Shown in pieces: positions 1-7,672 of a stretch of DNA of 34,062 nucleotides; position 1 is the first letter of the stretch, and each line of letters opens with the position of its first letter. Below the pieces are notes generated by a model, which had not been told where the DNA came from, searched no databases, and was given only the letters and a program-made list of their open reading frames with translations. Source of the DNA: Hyphomicrobiaceae bacterium (GTDB lineage Bacteria; Pseudomonadota; Alphaproteobacteria; Rhizobiales; Hyphomicrobiaceae); NCBI GenBank assembly GCA_008933705.1, contig WBUN01000054.1, forward strand, positions 1 through 34,062, written 5' to 3'. The position numbers and the translations under genes are program-made.

Positions 1-1
1 C

Positions 2-115
2 GCCGCTCGCTCCGTCGAGGCCCTGTGGACCGCCATCGGCCAGCTCACGAGCACGTTTGAGCCCGGTGAATGCGCAAACTTCCTCCGCCATTCAGGCTAT
101 GTACGGTCAAGCTGA
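2..115 (+). pseudogene. 3' remnant of an IS630-family transposase (partial at window edge)
   Basis: The first 115 bases read, from base 2 to a TGA at 113-115, as 37 residues ending in FEPGECANFLRHSGYVRSS. This resembles the usual C-terminus of IS630-family transposases, which typically end with a 'P.ECANYFRHAGY' type motif after the DDE domain. Only the tail is in the window, so I cannot tell whether the upstream gene is intact or a relic. It stops eight bases before the stop codon of mogA, which runs toward it on the other strand. No terminal inverted repeat or TA target duplication can be identified from this end alone. The call rests on motif recognition in a short stretch. Confidence 0.65.
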
Positions 116-122
116 ATCTGCT

Positions 123-674
123 CTAGGCGGTGGAGGGCGGACGGAAGGCGCGGCATCTCGCCGGATCGGTGTCGAGCCGGTAGCCGCCGATGAGATCGAG
201 GCAGTAAGGGATCGCCGGAAAGACGGCATCGAGACAGGTTCTGATGGAGCTTGGTCTGCCCGGCAGGTTGACGATCAGCGCCGAGCCTCGGGTGCCGGCA
301 AGCTGTCGCGAAAGAATCGCCGTCGGCACTTCTCTGAGACTCGTTGTCCGCATGAGCTCACCGAAGCCGGGCAGAATGCGGTCGCAGACCGCCTCAGTAG
401 CCTCAGGAGTGATGTCACGAGCTGCCGGCCCCGTGCCGCCTGTCGTAAGGATGAGGCTGCAGCCTTGGCGGTCGGCAAGGTCTATCAAGGCGGATTCGAT
501 GTCGGGTCGCTCGTCAGGTACGACCCGGGCCACGGCCCGCCATGGCGTGACCAGGAAGTCACTCAGGACAGCGACGATACCGGGGCCGCCCTTGTCCTCA
601 TAGACGCCTTTGAAGGCACGATCCGACACGGTAACGATCCCGATCGGAGCCTCGTCTTTGTTTGAGATGGGCAT
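123..674 (-). CDS. mogA: Molybdopterin adenylyltransferase MogA
   Basis: A 183-residue protein closely resembling E. coli MogA over its whole length: an N-terminal 'IGIVTVSDRAFKGVYEDKGGP' type segment, the glycine-rich 'LTTGGTGPAARDITPEAT' nucleotide-binding loop, 'PGFGELMR', 'TAILSRQLAG' and 'NLPGRPSSI'. MogA adenylates molybdopterin in the cytoplasm before molybdenum insertion. It thus serves molybdoenzymes such as nitrate reductase. I chose the ATG at 674 (MPISNKDE) because the open frame further upstream has no homology and overlaps the preceding gene. It lies 53 bp after the DUF454 gene, last in the nir direction of transcription, so it may be co-transcribed with the nir operon. The plant/animal-like MoaB subgroup is a less likely alternative. 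Confidence 0.92.
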   Translation of the reverse strand: MPISNKDEAPIGIVTVSDRAFKGVYEDKGGPGIVAVLSDFLVTPWRAVARVVPDERPDIESALIDLADRQGCSLILTTGGTGPAARDITPEATEAVCDRILPGFGELMRTTSLREVPTAILSRQLAGTRGSALIVNLPGRPSSIRTCLDAVFPAIPYCLDLIGGYRLDTDPARCRAFRPPSTA

Positions 675-727
675 GTTTCCGGCCTCTACGGCAGTTGAAT
701 CGACGCGCGGCGGGCATTCACCGGCAT

Positions 728-1105
728 CTACTGTCGCTCCGTCGGTATCCACCACATGAAGAACGTGCCGGCAACTGCAGCCATGGCGACAAGCGACAGG
801 AGCACAGGGCGCGAGCCACCTGTCGTCGCCGCCGTGAGGAGCACCGATCCCCACGCAAACGAAAGCGCGGTGATCTTCACCGGCGCGCGGATGGCGCGCT
901 CCTTCTCGAATCGATGCGCCTCGGCAAGCGCGCTGCCAAGCAGCGGGATGCGTTGGACACGGCTGTAAAGCGTCTCGCTCGAGCGGGCAAAGGCCCATAG
1001 CGCCACGATCACGAACGGCGTGGTGGGCAGACCAGGCAACAACGCTCCGGCGATGGCAAGCGCCGTCGATATGCTCCCGACGACGACTAGAATCAGACGC
1101 TGCAT
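728..1105 (-). CDS. DUF454 (YbaN-type) small inner-membrane protein
   Basis: A 125-residue membrane protein. The N-terminal hydrophobic stretch and the following 'GALLPGLPTTPFVIVALWAFARSS' region are typical of the DUF454/YbaN family. Two further hydrophobic segments lie near residues 80-120. The function of the family is unknown; members are common in proteobacteria and are often near nitrogen-oxide or haem genes. Its ATG overlaps the end of the upstream CbiX-like gene by 13 bases, so it is translationally coupled to the tail of the nir operon. Nothing in the sequence shows a catalytic site. Confidence 0.8.
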   Translation of the reverse strand: MQRLILVVVGSISTALAIAGALLPGLPTTPFVIVALWAFARSSETLYSRVQRIPLLGSALAEAHRFEKERAIRAPVKITALSFAWGSVLLTAATTGGSRPVLLSLVAMAAVAGTFFMWWIPTERQ

Positions 1106-1458
1106 GGCATCCGCCGACTTCGTTCAGAATCGCTTTGGCCGAGGGTCGAGATCACGGAGACCTCCAGCTCAGGCGCAATGTTTCCGATACGCTGCGGGAG
1201 AACCCTGGCGACCATATGGCCGCAACTCATGAAATATGGGTAGACGATAAGGCGTCGCAACCCGCGTTCAGAAGCAGCCGCCAACGCCTGGCCGGGCAAC
1301 GGCTCGCCGTCAAGAACGCCGACCCTCACCCAAGCATGCTCCCATCCCGTCCTGATCTCGGCCGCGTGTGCGAGCCACGCGGCATTCGTGGCGTCTTCGT
1401 GCCGTTCGCCATGCGCGACGATCGAAATGCCGGTGGTCCCTTTGCCTGCAGGGATCAA
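1093..1458 (-). CDS. Small single-domain CbiX/SirB-like chelatase in the nir operon
   Basis: A 121-residue protein with one CbiX-like half domain. An N-terminal strand leads into 'VAHGER' (His16), and 'VYPYFMSCGHMVARVLP' (His81) matches the second metal-site region of sirohydrochlorin chelatases. Single-domain CbiX proteins of about 120-140 residues are known to work as homodimers. I chose the TTG at 1456-1458, which overlaps the nirN stop and is preceded by a GAGG-type ribosome site; longer upstream frames are antisense-like and lack homology. In context it could insert iron into sirohydrochlorin to make sirohaem, the substrate from which NirDLGH build haem d1. That role is inference. Cobalt or nickel chelation, or a degenerate non-catalytic role, remain possible. 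Confidence 0.72.
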   Translation of the reverse strand: MIPAGKGTTGISIVAHGERHEDATNAAWLAHAAEIRTGWEHAWVRVGVLDGEPLPGQALAAASERGLRRLIVYPYFMSCGHMVARVLPQRIGNIAPELEVSVISTLGQSDSERSRRMPCSV

Positions 1459-3017
1459 TGGCTCGTTCCCTCGGAGAGCATGATCTTGTTGTAGACGTTG
1501 TATTTGCCCGAGGGCTTCGACATCGGTATGCGCTTGACTTCCTCCAGCGTCGCCGCGTCGTAGACAACGATGGCCCCATCCATTTCCCAGACGCTGACGA
1601 GAGCGTGGCGGCCCGTGCGATCGAATTCCACATGGGCCGCGGTCTTGCCCGGGACCGGCCTCAGCGTCCGGACAATCTCCAGCGTCGTCTTGTCGATGAC
1701 ATGCATGGAGTCCTTTGCCGGGCCGAGCATGACGTCGGTCCATGCGTAGCGAGAGCTTTCGTGGCTGCGCAGAAAGAACCCGGGACCAAGCGTCTCGATC
1801 CGCCCGACCACGCGCCAGCTTTCCATATCGATGACGCTGAGCTTGCTCTCCTTCAGGTGGGGGGTTGCCAGCACGCGGCGCCCATCCCTTTCCCATGAGA
1901 TGCCTGCGCCAAGATGCGGCATGCCCGGAATGTCGATACGCGCGATCGGCCGGCCGACGTTGAGATTGACCACTACTGCACTCTTGCCGTCGCGCGAAGA
2001 TCCGAGGACGTGGCGGTAGGGTGGGTCGAAGAAGAAGTCGTCCAGCGGTTCGTCGATCTCGATTCGCCGCAGAGAAAAGAGACCGGCCGTGGAAGCCAGC
2101 GCCTCGGTCATGCCCCTCTCGTGGCTGTGCACAAGCCCTGTGTAGACTGGCGGCGCATCCGGATCGGTGGCGATCTCCCAGATCTCTGCGACGTCCTTGA
2201 GCGCAGCAATGAAGGAATTGCGAGGCGCCGCATAGTAGACGGCGGACACCCGCGAGGGCAGGCCCTTGCGGTCGCGCACATCGAAAATCTTTTTCACGGC
2301 AAGGTCATCGGCGGAAAGGAGAACCAGGGAGGCCGGCAGATAGTTGGCAACCGCCAGGTACTTGCCGTCACTGGAGAGCGCGATGTTGCGCGTGTTTATG
2401 CCGGCGCGTACTTCGGCCACCACCTCCAGGCGCCAAAGATCGAACTTGGTGATCCAGCCGTCGCGTGAGGCGAAGAACACATGCCGGCCGTCGCCGGTGA
2501 ACTTCGGGCCGCCGTGCAGGGCAAAGCGGCTCTTGAACCGGTGGATCGGCTCGAAACGATCCCCATCGAGAATCGTGATGTGGTGATCGCCCGCCTCGAC
2601 GACCACGAAGAGGTTGAGCGGGTCGGCGTCATAAACCGGCCGACCGACGTTGCCGGCCGGAGCATGCGTCACCCTCGTCGCCTCGATCTCGGCGGCACCC
2701 CAAGCCGGGCTCTCGCCAAGGGGCGTATATATGTAGTCCACCACCGCTGAGATCGCTTCCGTCGACAGCGTATGCCGAAACGGCGGCATTTGCGTCGCCG
2801 GCCGCCCCTTGGCGACGGTCTCGATCGCCTGGGCTCTCCTGAGCCTCCCAAGGCCCTCGGGTATGAGGGCAGGTCCGCTCTGACCCAGGCGATCGGATCC
2901 GTGGCAGGAGGCACAATGCTCTCGGTAAAGCTCTTGCCCCGATGGGGCTTGCGCCTGCGCCGCAGCGCAGCCGGCGAAGGCGGCAAGGCTAAGCAGGATG
3001 GCGACGCAGCGCCTCAT
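1455..3017 (-). CDS. nirN: NirN, cytochrome c / haem d1-type protein (dihydro-haem d1 dehydrogenase)
   Basis: A 520-residue periplasmic protein. A Sec signal peptide (about residues 1-22) is followed by a class I cytochrome c domain with CASCH at 35-39. An eight-bladed d1-type beta-propeller then runs to a C-terminus ('SGKYNVYNK') resembling that of NirS. NirN is paralogous to NirS; in Pseudomonas it catalyses the last step of haem d1 formation, introducing the acrylate double bond, and hands the cofactor to NirS. The length fits the family (about 490-520). Its start overlaps the end of nirJ by 29 bases. NirS itself lies elsewhere in the operon with the catalytic histidines, so this copy is assigned to biosynthesis. 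Confidence 0.9.
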   Translation of the reverse strand: MRRCVAILLSLAAFAGCAAAQAQAPSGQELYREHCASCHGSDRLGQSGPALIPEGLGRLRRAQAIETVAKGRPATQMPPFRHTLSTEAISAVVDYIYTPLGESPAWGAAEIEATRVTHAPAGNVGRPVYDADPLNLFVVVEAGDHHITILDGDRFEPIHRFKSRFALHGGPKFTGDGRHVFFASRDGWITKFDLWRLEVVAEVRAGINTRNIALSSDGKYLAVANYLPASLVLLSADDLAVKKIFDVRDRKGLPSRVSAVYYAAPRNSFIAALKDVAEIWEIATDPDAPPVYTGLVHSHERGMTEALASTAGLFSLRRIEIDEPLDDFFFDPPYRHVLGSSRDGKSAVVVNLNVGRPIARIDIPGMPHLGAGISWERDGRRVLATPHLKESKLSVIDMESWRVVGRIETLGPGFFLRSHESSRYAWTDVMLGPAKDSMHVIDKTTLEIVRTLRPVPGKTAAHVEFDRTGRHALVSVWEMDGAIVVYDAATLEEVKRIPMSKPSGKYNVYNKIMLSEGTSH

Positions 3018-4203
3018 GGCGTGCTCCCCTGTATGGCGAGACCGCGAGGCGTCGCGCTTGCGCGTCGGCTCCGATCTCCTCGTCGGTCAGATAGCAGGCT
3101 GGATCCTCGGCCCATGGATCACCCGTGAGCCGCAGCGCACGCACGCGCGTGTTTCCCCCGCAAATGTCGAAGTACCGGCATGCCCCGCAGCGTCCCGAGA
3201 TGGTGCGCGGTCGACGCCTGAGGCCCGCCATGATCGGATCCGACAGGTCTGACCAGATCTCGGCAAAAGCGCGCTCCTTCACGTTGCCGATCGGGTGGTG
3301 CCACCAGTACGTATCGGGATGGACATGGCCGAGATTGTCTATATTGGCGACGTTGACACCCGAGGCATTGCCCCCCCACTGCGCAAGCTTGGCCCGCAGG
3401 TGCTGGGCCCGTCCGGGAAACCGGCGCTGAACCCACAGATAGAGGAGCACGCCGTCCGCATCGTTGTTGCCGGTGACCAATTCCATGTCGCGCCCCTGCT
3501 CCAGGTAGGCCCAACCGCGATCGAACAGGCTCTCCATGCGGCGCCGCGTGATGTCCCAGCCCGCATCGTCTGCACGATTCTTGTTGCCGCGGCCCGCGTA
3601 CACCAGATGCGACAGGTAGAACTTGTCGATGTGCTCGGCCTCCGCAAGCCCCAGCAAGTCCTCGAGCTCGTGATGGTTGTCCATGGTCATGGTGAAGCGC
3701 AGCCCCACCTTGAGACCACGCTCGCGACACAGGCGAATGCCGCTCATGGAAGCGTCAAAGGCACCGGGTTTGCCGCGAAAACGGTCGTGGGTCGCACCGA
3801 TGCCATCCAGGCTGATGCCGATGTAGTCGTAGCCGACGTCGGCGATGCGGTGGATATTCTCGCGTGTGATGAGGACGCCATTGCTCGACAATCCGACATA
3901 GAACCCCAGCGCTTTCGCGCGCTCGGAGATTTCGAAGATGTCGGGACGCAAGAGCGGCTCACCGCCTGAGAGGATCAGCGCCGGCACCCCGAACGCCTTC
4001 AGATCGTCCATGACGCGAAAGATCTCGGCCGTCGTGAGTTCGCCCGGGAAATCCACGTCGCCTGAAATCGAATAGCAGTGCTTGCAGCGCAGGTTGCAGC
4101 GACGGACAAGGTTCCAGATCACTACCGGGCCGGGCGGATCGCGGCGCGGGCCAACAGGTGTCGGCGTCCTGATCTCGCTCAGAAACCGGCTGAGGCGAAA
4201 CAT
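2989..4203 (-). CDS. nirJ: Radical SAM haem d1 biosynthesis protein NirJ
   Basis: A 404-residue radical SAM protein. The [4Fe-4S]/SAM motif CNLRCKHC (Cys36, Cys40, Cys43) follows the conserved 'VVIWNLVRR' strand, with 'LILSGGEPLLRPDIF' after it. The C-terminal SPASM-like segment carries 'CGACRYFDICGGNTRVRA' and a further Cys in 'DPACYL' for an auxiliary cluster. NirJ removes the propionate side chains of didecarboxysirohaem to install the keto groups of haem d1. A purine-rich ribosome site precedes the ATG. The gene sits 17 bases after nirH and overlaps nirN, as in other nir operons. Confidence 0.93.
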   Translation of the reverse strand: MFRLSRFLSEIRTPTPVGPRRDPPGPVVIWNLVRRCNLRCKHCYSISGDVDFPGELTTAEIFRVMDDLKAFGVPALILSGGEPLLRPDIFEISERAKALGFYVGLSSNGVLITRENIHRIADVGYDYIGISLDGIGATHDRFRGKPGAFDASMSGIRLCRERGLKVGLRFTMTMDNHHELEDLLGLAEAEHIDKFYLSHLVYAGRGNKNRADDAGWDITRRRMESLFDRGWAYLEQGRDMELVTGNNDADGVLLYLWVQRRFPGRAQHLRAKLAQWGGNASGVNVANIDNLGHVHPDTYWWHHPIGNVKERAFAEIWSDLSDPIMAGLRRRPRTISGRCGACRYFDICGGNTRVRALRLTGDPWAEDPACYLTDEEIGADAQARRLAVSPYRGARHEALRRHPA

Positions 4204-4220
4204 TCCCTACCGTCCTTTCA

Positions 4221-4709
4221 TCACGCCGAAAGCCTCAGTCCCGACTTCTTGAGAATTCGCTTGCTGAGGAGGATGTCGCTGCGCCGGCACGCTTTGCCGA
4301 GCATGGCAGCAATGCATTGGACCTTGTCGTCGATTTCCGCGCGGTGTCGGCCGTGCACCATGACGAAGAGATTGTAAGGCCATTCCGGCAGCCGGCGCGG
4401 ACGGTGGTAGCAGTGGCTGACGAACTCAAGCGCGCCAACGCGCGGCCCGTATTCTCCGATCGCCTCGTCGTCCACGTCCCAGACGGTCATGGCATTGGCC
4501 ACGAGACCGAGCGCATAGTGGTTAGGCACCGCGCCGATGCGCCGGATCATGCCGGCCTCGAGCATGCGGCGCATGCGGCGCATGACATCGTCCGGGCTCG
4601 TCCCGACCTCGGCGGCAACCTGGTGGTAGGGGAAGGGGACGAGCGGAAGACCTGCCTGCGTTGCGCGGATGATGGCGCGATCGACCCTGTCGATTGGCGT
4701 TTCGCTCAT
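4221..4709 (-). CDS. nirH: Sirohaem decarboxylase subunit NirH
   Basis: A 162-residue AsnC/Lrp-like protein. A winged-helix-like N-terminus ('VDRAIIRATQAGLPLVPFPY') is followed by 'MRRIGAVPNHYALGLVANAMTVWDV' and 'CYHRPRRLPEWPYNLFVMVHG'. The latter is the signature of the NirL/NirH type of the NirDLGH complex. The complex decarboxylates the C12 and C18 acetate groups of sirohaem to give didecarboxysirohaem in the cytoplasm. It is called NirH rather than NirL because of its position after nirG and before nirJ; sequence alone separates the two poorly. The start overlaps the nirG stop in an ATGA. A short 9-bp tandem repeat near 4563-4586 codes for the MRRMRRM stretch. Confidence 0.87.
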   Translation of the reverse strand: MSETPIDRVDRAIIRATQAGLPLVPFPYHQVAAEVGTSPDDVMRRMRRMLEAGMIRRIGAVPNHYALGLVANAMTVWDVDDEAIGEYGPRVGALEFVSHCYHRPRRLPEWPYNLFVMVHGRHRAEIDDKVQCIAAMLGKACRRSDILLSKRILKKSGLRLSA

Positions 4710-5152
4710 GCCTCGATCCTCAATCCGACGAAGAACTCGGCGAGCTTCGGAAAGGCGAGAACCTTGCTGTTGGTCTCCTCCTCGATTTCCCGCACCACTT
4801 CGTCGAGGCGCTGCTGGCTGTCAGATGCAAGCACGAACCACATGTTCAACTGGTGCGCCCGCTCGTAGTTGTGGGCCACCTCACGGTGCGCGTTCACGCG
4901 TGCTGAGACGTCCTCGAACTTCTCTGCCGGCGCTGACATTGCGCACAAGCAGACCGCGCCCCCGATCCGGTCGGCGTTGTACATCGGGCCGAAACGGCTG
5001 AGCACGCCCCGATCGATGAGGGCCCCGAGGCGCCCGATCAGCTCCTCCTCGCTGAGACCGAGCCCCTTGGCAGCCTCCGCATAAGGGCGCTCGCCGACGG
5101 GGAAGCCGCCTTGCAGAGCATTGATGATCCGTCGGTCCGTCATATCAATCAT
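4706..5152 (-). CDS. nirG: Sirohaem decarboxylase subunit NirG
   Basis: A 148-residue AsnC/Lrp-like protein of the NirD/NirG type: 'DRRIINALQGGFPVGERPYAEAAKGLGLSEEELIGRL', then 'RFGPMYNADRIGGAVCLCAM' and the 'VAHNYERAHQLNMWFVLASD' segment, which in NirD-type subunits carries the conserved histidine, tyrosine and arginine. It should pair with NirH in the sirohaem decarboxylase complex. The ATG at 5152 lies seven bases after the nirDL stop; a second ATG at 5143 is possible. The frame stays open to 5245, but that part overlaps nirDL and has no homology. Length fits the family. Confidence 0.87.
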   Translation of the reverse strand: MIDMTDRRIINALQGGFPVGERPYAEAAKGLGLSEEELIGRLGALIDRGVLSRFGPMYNADRIGGAVCLCAMSAPAEKFEDVSARVNAHREVAHNYERAHQLNMWFVLASDSQQRLDEVVREIEEETNSKVLAFPKLAEFFVGLRIEA

Positions 5153-5159
5153 TGTCTGG

Positions 5160-6137
5160 TCACGCAGCGGCCAGGGTTGCGCCACGTTGCTTGAAGCGCC
5201 GCTTGCTGAAGAGAACCGCGTGCGGCAGGGCGGCAATACCCGCACCCTCAGCGATCGTCGCGATCTGCTGACGCACCGTCGTGTGCTCGCACCCGTGCAC
5301 CATGCAATAGAGGTTGTACGGCCATGCCGGCGAGGCCCGTCGCCGCCGATAGCAGAGCGTGACGGCGGTATGGGCCGCGATACGTTCGCCTATCGCGTCT
5401 ACTTCACTGTCGGGCACATCCCACAGCGCCATGGCATTGGCCGTGAAGCCCAACTCGTGGTGGCGCACGATGAGACCCAGCCGATTGATGACACCGGAGC
5501 GGAGCAGGCGTCGGAGCCGTCGCATCACCGCGTGTTGGCCTACCCCCAGCTCCAGAGCTATGCGCCAATAGGGCTCCGGTACAAGCGGCAGTCCATCCTC
5601 GATGGCGCGCAAGAGCAGTCGATCCGCATCCCAGATGCGTGGAGCTGCCGCCGCCCGCCGATGCTCGACAACCCTTCCCGCTGTGGGGCCGCACAAGGCG
5701 AAGCCGAGGTCGACGAAATAGGCGCGCACAAGCGGCAAATCGAGAACGTCGAGGCCTGATGCACCGCGGATTCGATCAAGCACCAGATCGACGGTCCTGC
5801 GATTGGCTGCCGTCACGACGAACCACAGATTGACGGCGTGCTCGCGCTCGTAGTTGTGAGTAACGCACGGCTCGGAGCTGACAAGGGCCGCCACTTCCTG
5901 CAACCGCCGCTGAGGCACCTCGATGGCGGCCAACGTGCTTGCTCCGACCGTATTTGGCCGCAGGGTGGCACCGATGCGCGACAGCACGCCGCCAGCCTTG
6001 AGACGGCGCAGCATCTCGATGACGTCCTTCTCCGACAACCCGATATCACGCCCGATCTCGTCATAGGGACGAGGCACCAGCGGAAATCCGCGCTGCCATC
6101 GATCGATCAGACGAGCTTCGTTGGCGGTCAGCCGCAT
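5160..6137 (-). CDS. nirDL: Fused sirohaem decarboxylase subunits NirD-NirL
   Basis: A 325-residue fusion of two AsnC/Lrp-like subunits. Residues about 1-150 are NirD-like ('GFPLVPRPYDEIGRDIGLSEKDVIEMLRRL', 'VTHNYEREHAVNLWFVVTA'). Residues about 175-325 are NirL-like ('DGLPLVPEPYWRIALELGV', 'NRLGLIVRHHELGFTANAMALWDV', 'CYRRRRASPAWPYNLYCMVHG'). Such natural NirDL fusions are known, for example in Paracoccus, and NirDL is active in sirohaem decarboxylation, with NirG and NirH as partners. The linker of roughly 25 residues is alanine/arginine-rich. It starts three bases after the nirF stop, so it is tightly coupled. Confidence 0.93.
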   Translation of the reverse strand: MRLTANEARLIDRWQRGFPLVPRPYDEIGRDIGLSEKDVIEMLRRLKAGGVLSRIGATLRPNTVGASTLAAIEVPQRRLQEVAALVSSEPCVTHNYEREHAVNLWFVVTAANRRTVDLVLDRIRGASGLDVLDLPLVRAYFVDLGFALCGPTAGRVVEHRRAAAAPRIWDADRLLLRAIEDGLPLVPEPYWRIALELGVGQHAVMRRLRRLLRSGVINRLGLIVRHHELGFTANAMALWDVPDSEVDAIGERIAAHTAVTLCYRRRRASPAWPYNLYCMVHGCEHTTVRQQIATIAEGAGIAALPHAVLFSKRRFKQRGATLAAA

Positions 6138-6140
6138 TGC

Positions 6141-7334
6141 TCAAAAGCCTGTCCTGTGCGCCCGGCACGTGAAGAAGATTCCGCTCGGTTTGCGGGCCGG
6201 CAGCTCCGCCAGCTTGGCAAAAGTGCGCGTGTCGTAGACATCAACCCGATCGGCATCGCGCACCGACAGCCACACCTCGTGGCCGCGACCGGTGAACTCC
6301 ATGTGCAGCACAGCAGGTCCGGGCCGGAGCTCGCGCTGGATGGCGAGCGATCGGCTGTCGATCACCTGGACGACGTCATTCTTCGGATGAGCGAAGTTCA
6401 CCCATGCATGCCGCCCGTCGGGGCGCGCCATGACGAAGACGGGTTGGCCATGGACGGCGACCCGCCCGATCTCCTGAAACGTCTCTGCCTGAACGACCAG
6501 CACCTCATGCCGCCCGACAGCCGGCAGCAGGAAGCGATCGCCGGCCTGGGCCCAGCCCCTCAAGTGCGGCATCTTGTAGACGGGGAGCTTCTCCTCACCC
6601 TTGCCGTAGCCCGCCAGGATGCGTCGGGGCGCAGGCTGATCCGCCCACAGGTCGAGGCACACCAGCCCGTCTTCTCCGAACAAGCCGGCCAGATAGTAGC
6701 GTCCGTCCCGCGTGATCAGGCCATCGTAGGGAAGACTGCCGACGCCGCCGAACTTGGTGACCTTCGGCGGTCCCGACATGCCGCAGTCGACCAGCCAGAT
6801 CTCACCTCCGTCATAAAGGCTGAACAGGAAGCGACGGCCCGGAGCATCGGCGATCCCCACCGTCTTGGAGCGTTGATCGCGGCCGAATTCGGCGGCGATC
6901 TCGCCGACCTCCGCCAGCGACGCTGAGTCGAAGAGCTTGACGCCGCCCGGCTCGTAGTTCGCCACGGCGACAAGCCGCCCGTCGTCGGAGATGGCGCCGC
7001 CGATGGAGTTTCCGGCCTGGACCACGCGCCGATTGATGACGGCATTGATCAGGTCTACCTTCGTGAGGCCTCCATCGCGGCCGAAGATGTAGGCAAAGCG
7101 TTCGTTTCGCGAGAATACGACCGACGCGTGCGACAGGTCCCCCAGCCCTTCGATGCGATCGAGCACGGTGCGGCCCGTGCTCTCGATGATGAGGATCGAG
7201 CCCGAGGCGCGCTCAACGATGACACCGAGGTCGCCAGTGGCACGCGAAGACACGGGACAGGCCGACGCTCTTGTCGCGGCAGTGCCTGCGGCCGTCGTCG
7301 CAAGGGCAAGCTTGATGAATTCTCGGCGCTTCAT
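6141..7334 (-). CDS. nirF: Haem d1 biosynthesis protein NirF
   Basis: A 397-residue protein with a twin-arginine type signal (KRREFIKLAL, then a hydrophobic stretch ending ASA near residue 25). It is followed by a d1-type beta-propeller without any CxxCH haem c site, which distinguishes it from NirS and NirN. The C-terminus 'SGIFFTCRAHRTGF' is characteristic of NirF. NirF is required for haem d1 assembly in the periplasm and binds d1-type haem. The Pseudomonas protein is a lipoprotein, whereas alphaproteobacterial ones use a Tat-type signal, as here. The start overlaps the nirC stop in an ATGA. The precise step catalysed is not settled in the literature known to me. Confidence 0.92.
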   Translation of the reverse strand: MKRREFIKLALATTAAGTAATRASACPVSSRATGDLGVIVERASGSILIIESTGRTVLDRIEGLGDLSHASVVFSRNERFAYIFGRDGGLTKVDLINAVINRRVVQAGNSIGGAISDDGRLVAVANYEPGGVKLFDSASLAEVGEIAAEFGRDQRSKTVGIADAPGRRFLFSLYDGGEIWLVDCGMSGPPKVTKFGGVGSLPYDGLITRDGRYYLAGLFGEDGLVCLDLWADQPAPRRILAGYGKGEEKLPVYKMPHLRGWAQAGDRFLLPAVGRHEVLVVQAETFQEIGRVAVHGQPVFVMARPDGRHAWVNFAHPKNDVVQVIDSRSLAIQRELRPGPAVLHMEFTGRGHEVWLSVRDADRVDVYDTRTFAKLAELPARKPSGIFFTCRAHRTGF

Positions 7335-7672
7335 TCAGGAAACCCCGTCTTCAGCCGGCCGACGATCCACCGCACCTCCTCGTCCGTGATCAGGCCGCGC
7401 CACGGCGGCATCGGTGTGCCGGGGACGCCGCCCAGGATGATGGCTACCAGGGTGTCGTCGTCGAACTGGCTGATTCGCTCTCGCGCGAGCGAGCGGCCGA
7501 GACCTCCTTTCAGGGTCATGCCATGGCAGGAGCCGCAGTCTTGCCGTACCAGATTGGTGAGTTCCTTCTCGCGCTGCTCCTCCAGCGCCCACGCGGACGT
7601 GCCAAAGGCAAGCAACCCCGCGAGAACGACCATGCTAAAGCGTGGCCGCAATCTGATGCATCTTGCGCGCAT
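7331..7672 (-). CDS. nirC: Periplasmic cytochrome c NirC
   Basis: A 113-residue single-haem cytochrome: an N-terminal basic region (MRARCIRLRPR), a hydrophobic core and an 'SAWA' cleavage site near residue 29, then CGSCH at 46-50 and a C-terminal 'GTPMPPWRG' holding the likely methionine ligand. NirC belongs to nir operons and is thought to donate or accept electrons for NirS or for haem d1 maturation. I prefer the ATG at 7672, since the internal ATG at 7633 would leave a signal peptide without positive charges. The chosen start overlaps nirE by 38 bases. Confidence 0.88.
   Translation of the reverse strand: MRARCIRLRPRFSMVVLAGLLAFGTSAWALEEQREKELTNLVRQDCGSCHGMTLKGGLGRSLARERISQFDDDTLVAIILGGVPGTPMPPWRGLITDEEVRWIVGRLKTGFPE

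Noticed and set aside
4563-4586. Short tandem repeat of a 9-base unit
   Set aside because: It lies inside nirH and simply codes for the MRRMRRM helix; too short to be a repeat element.
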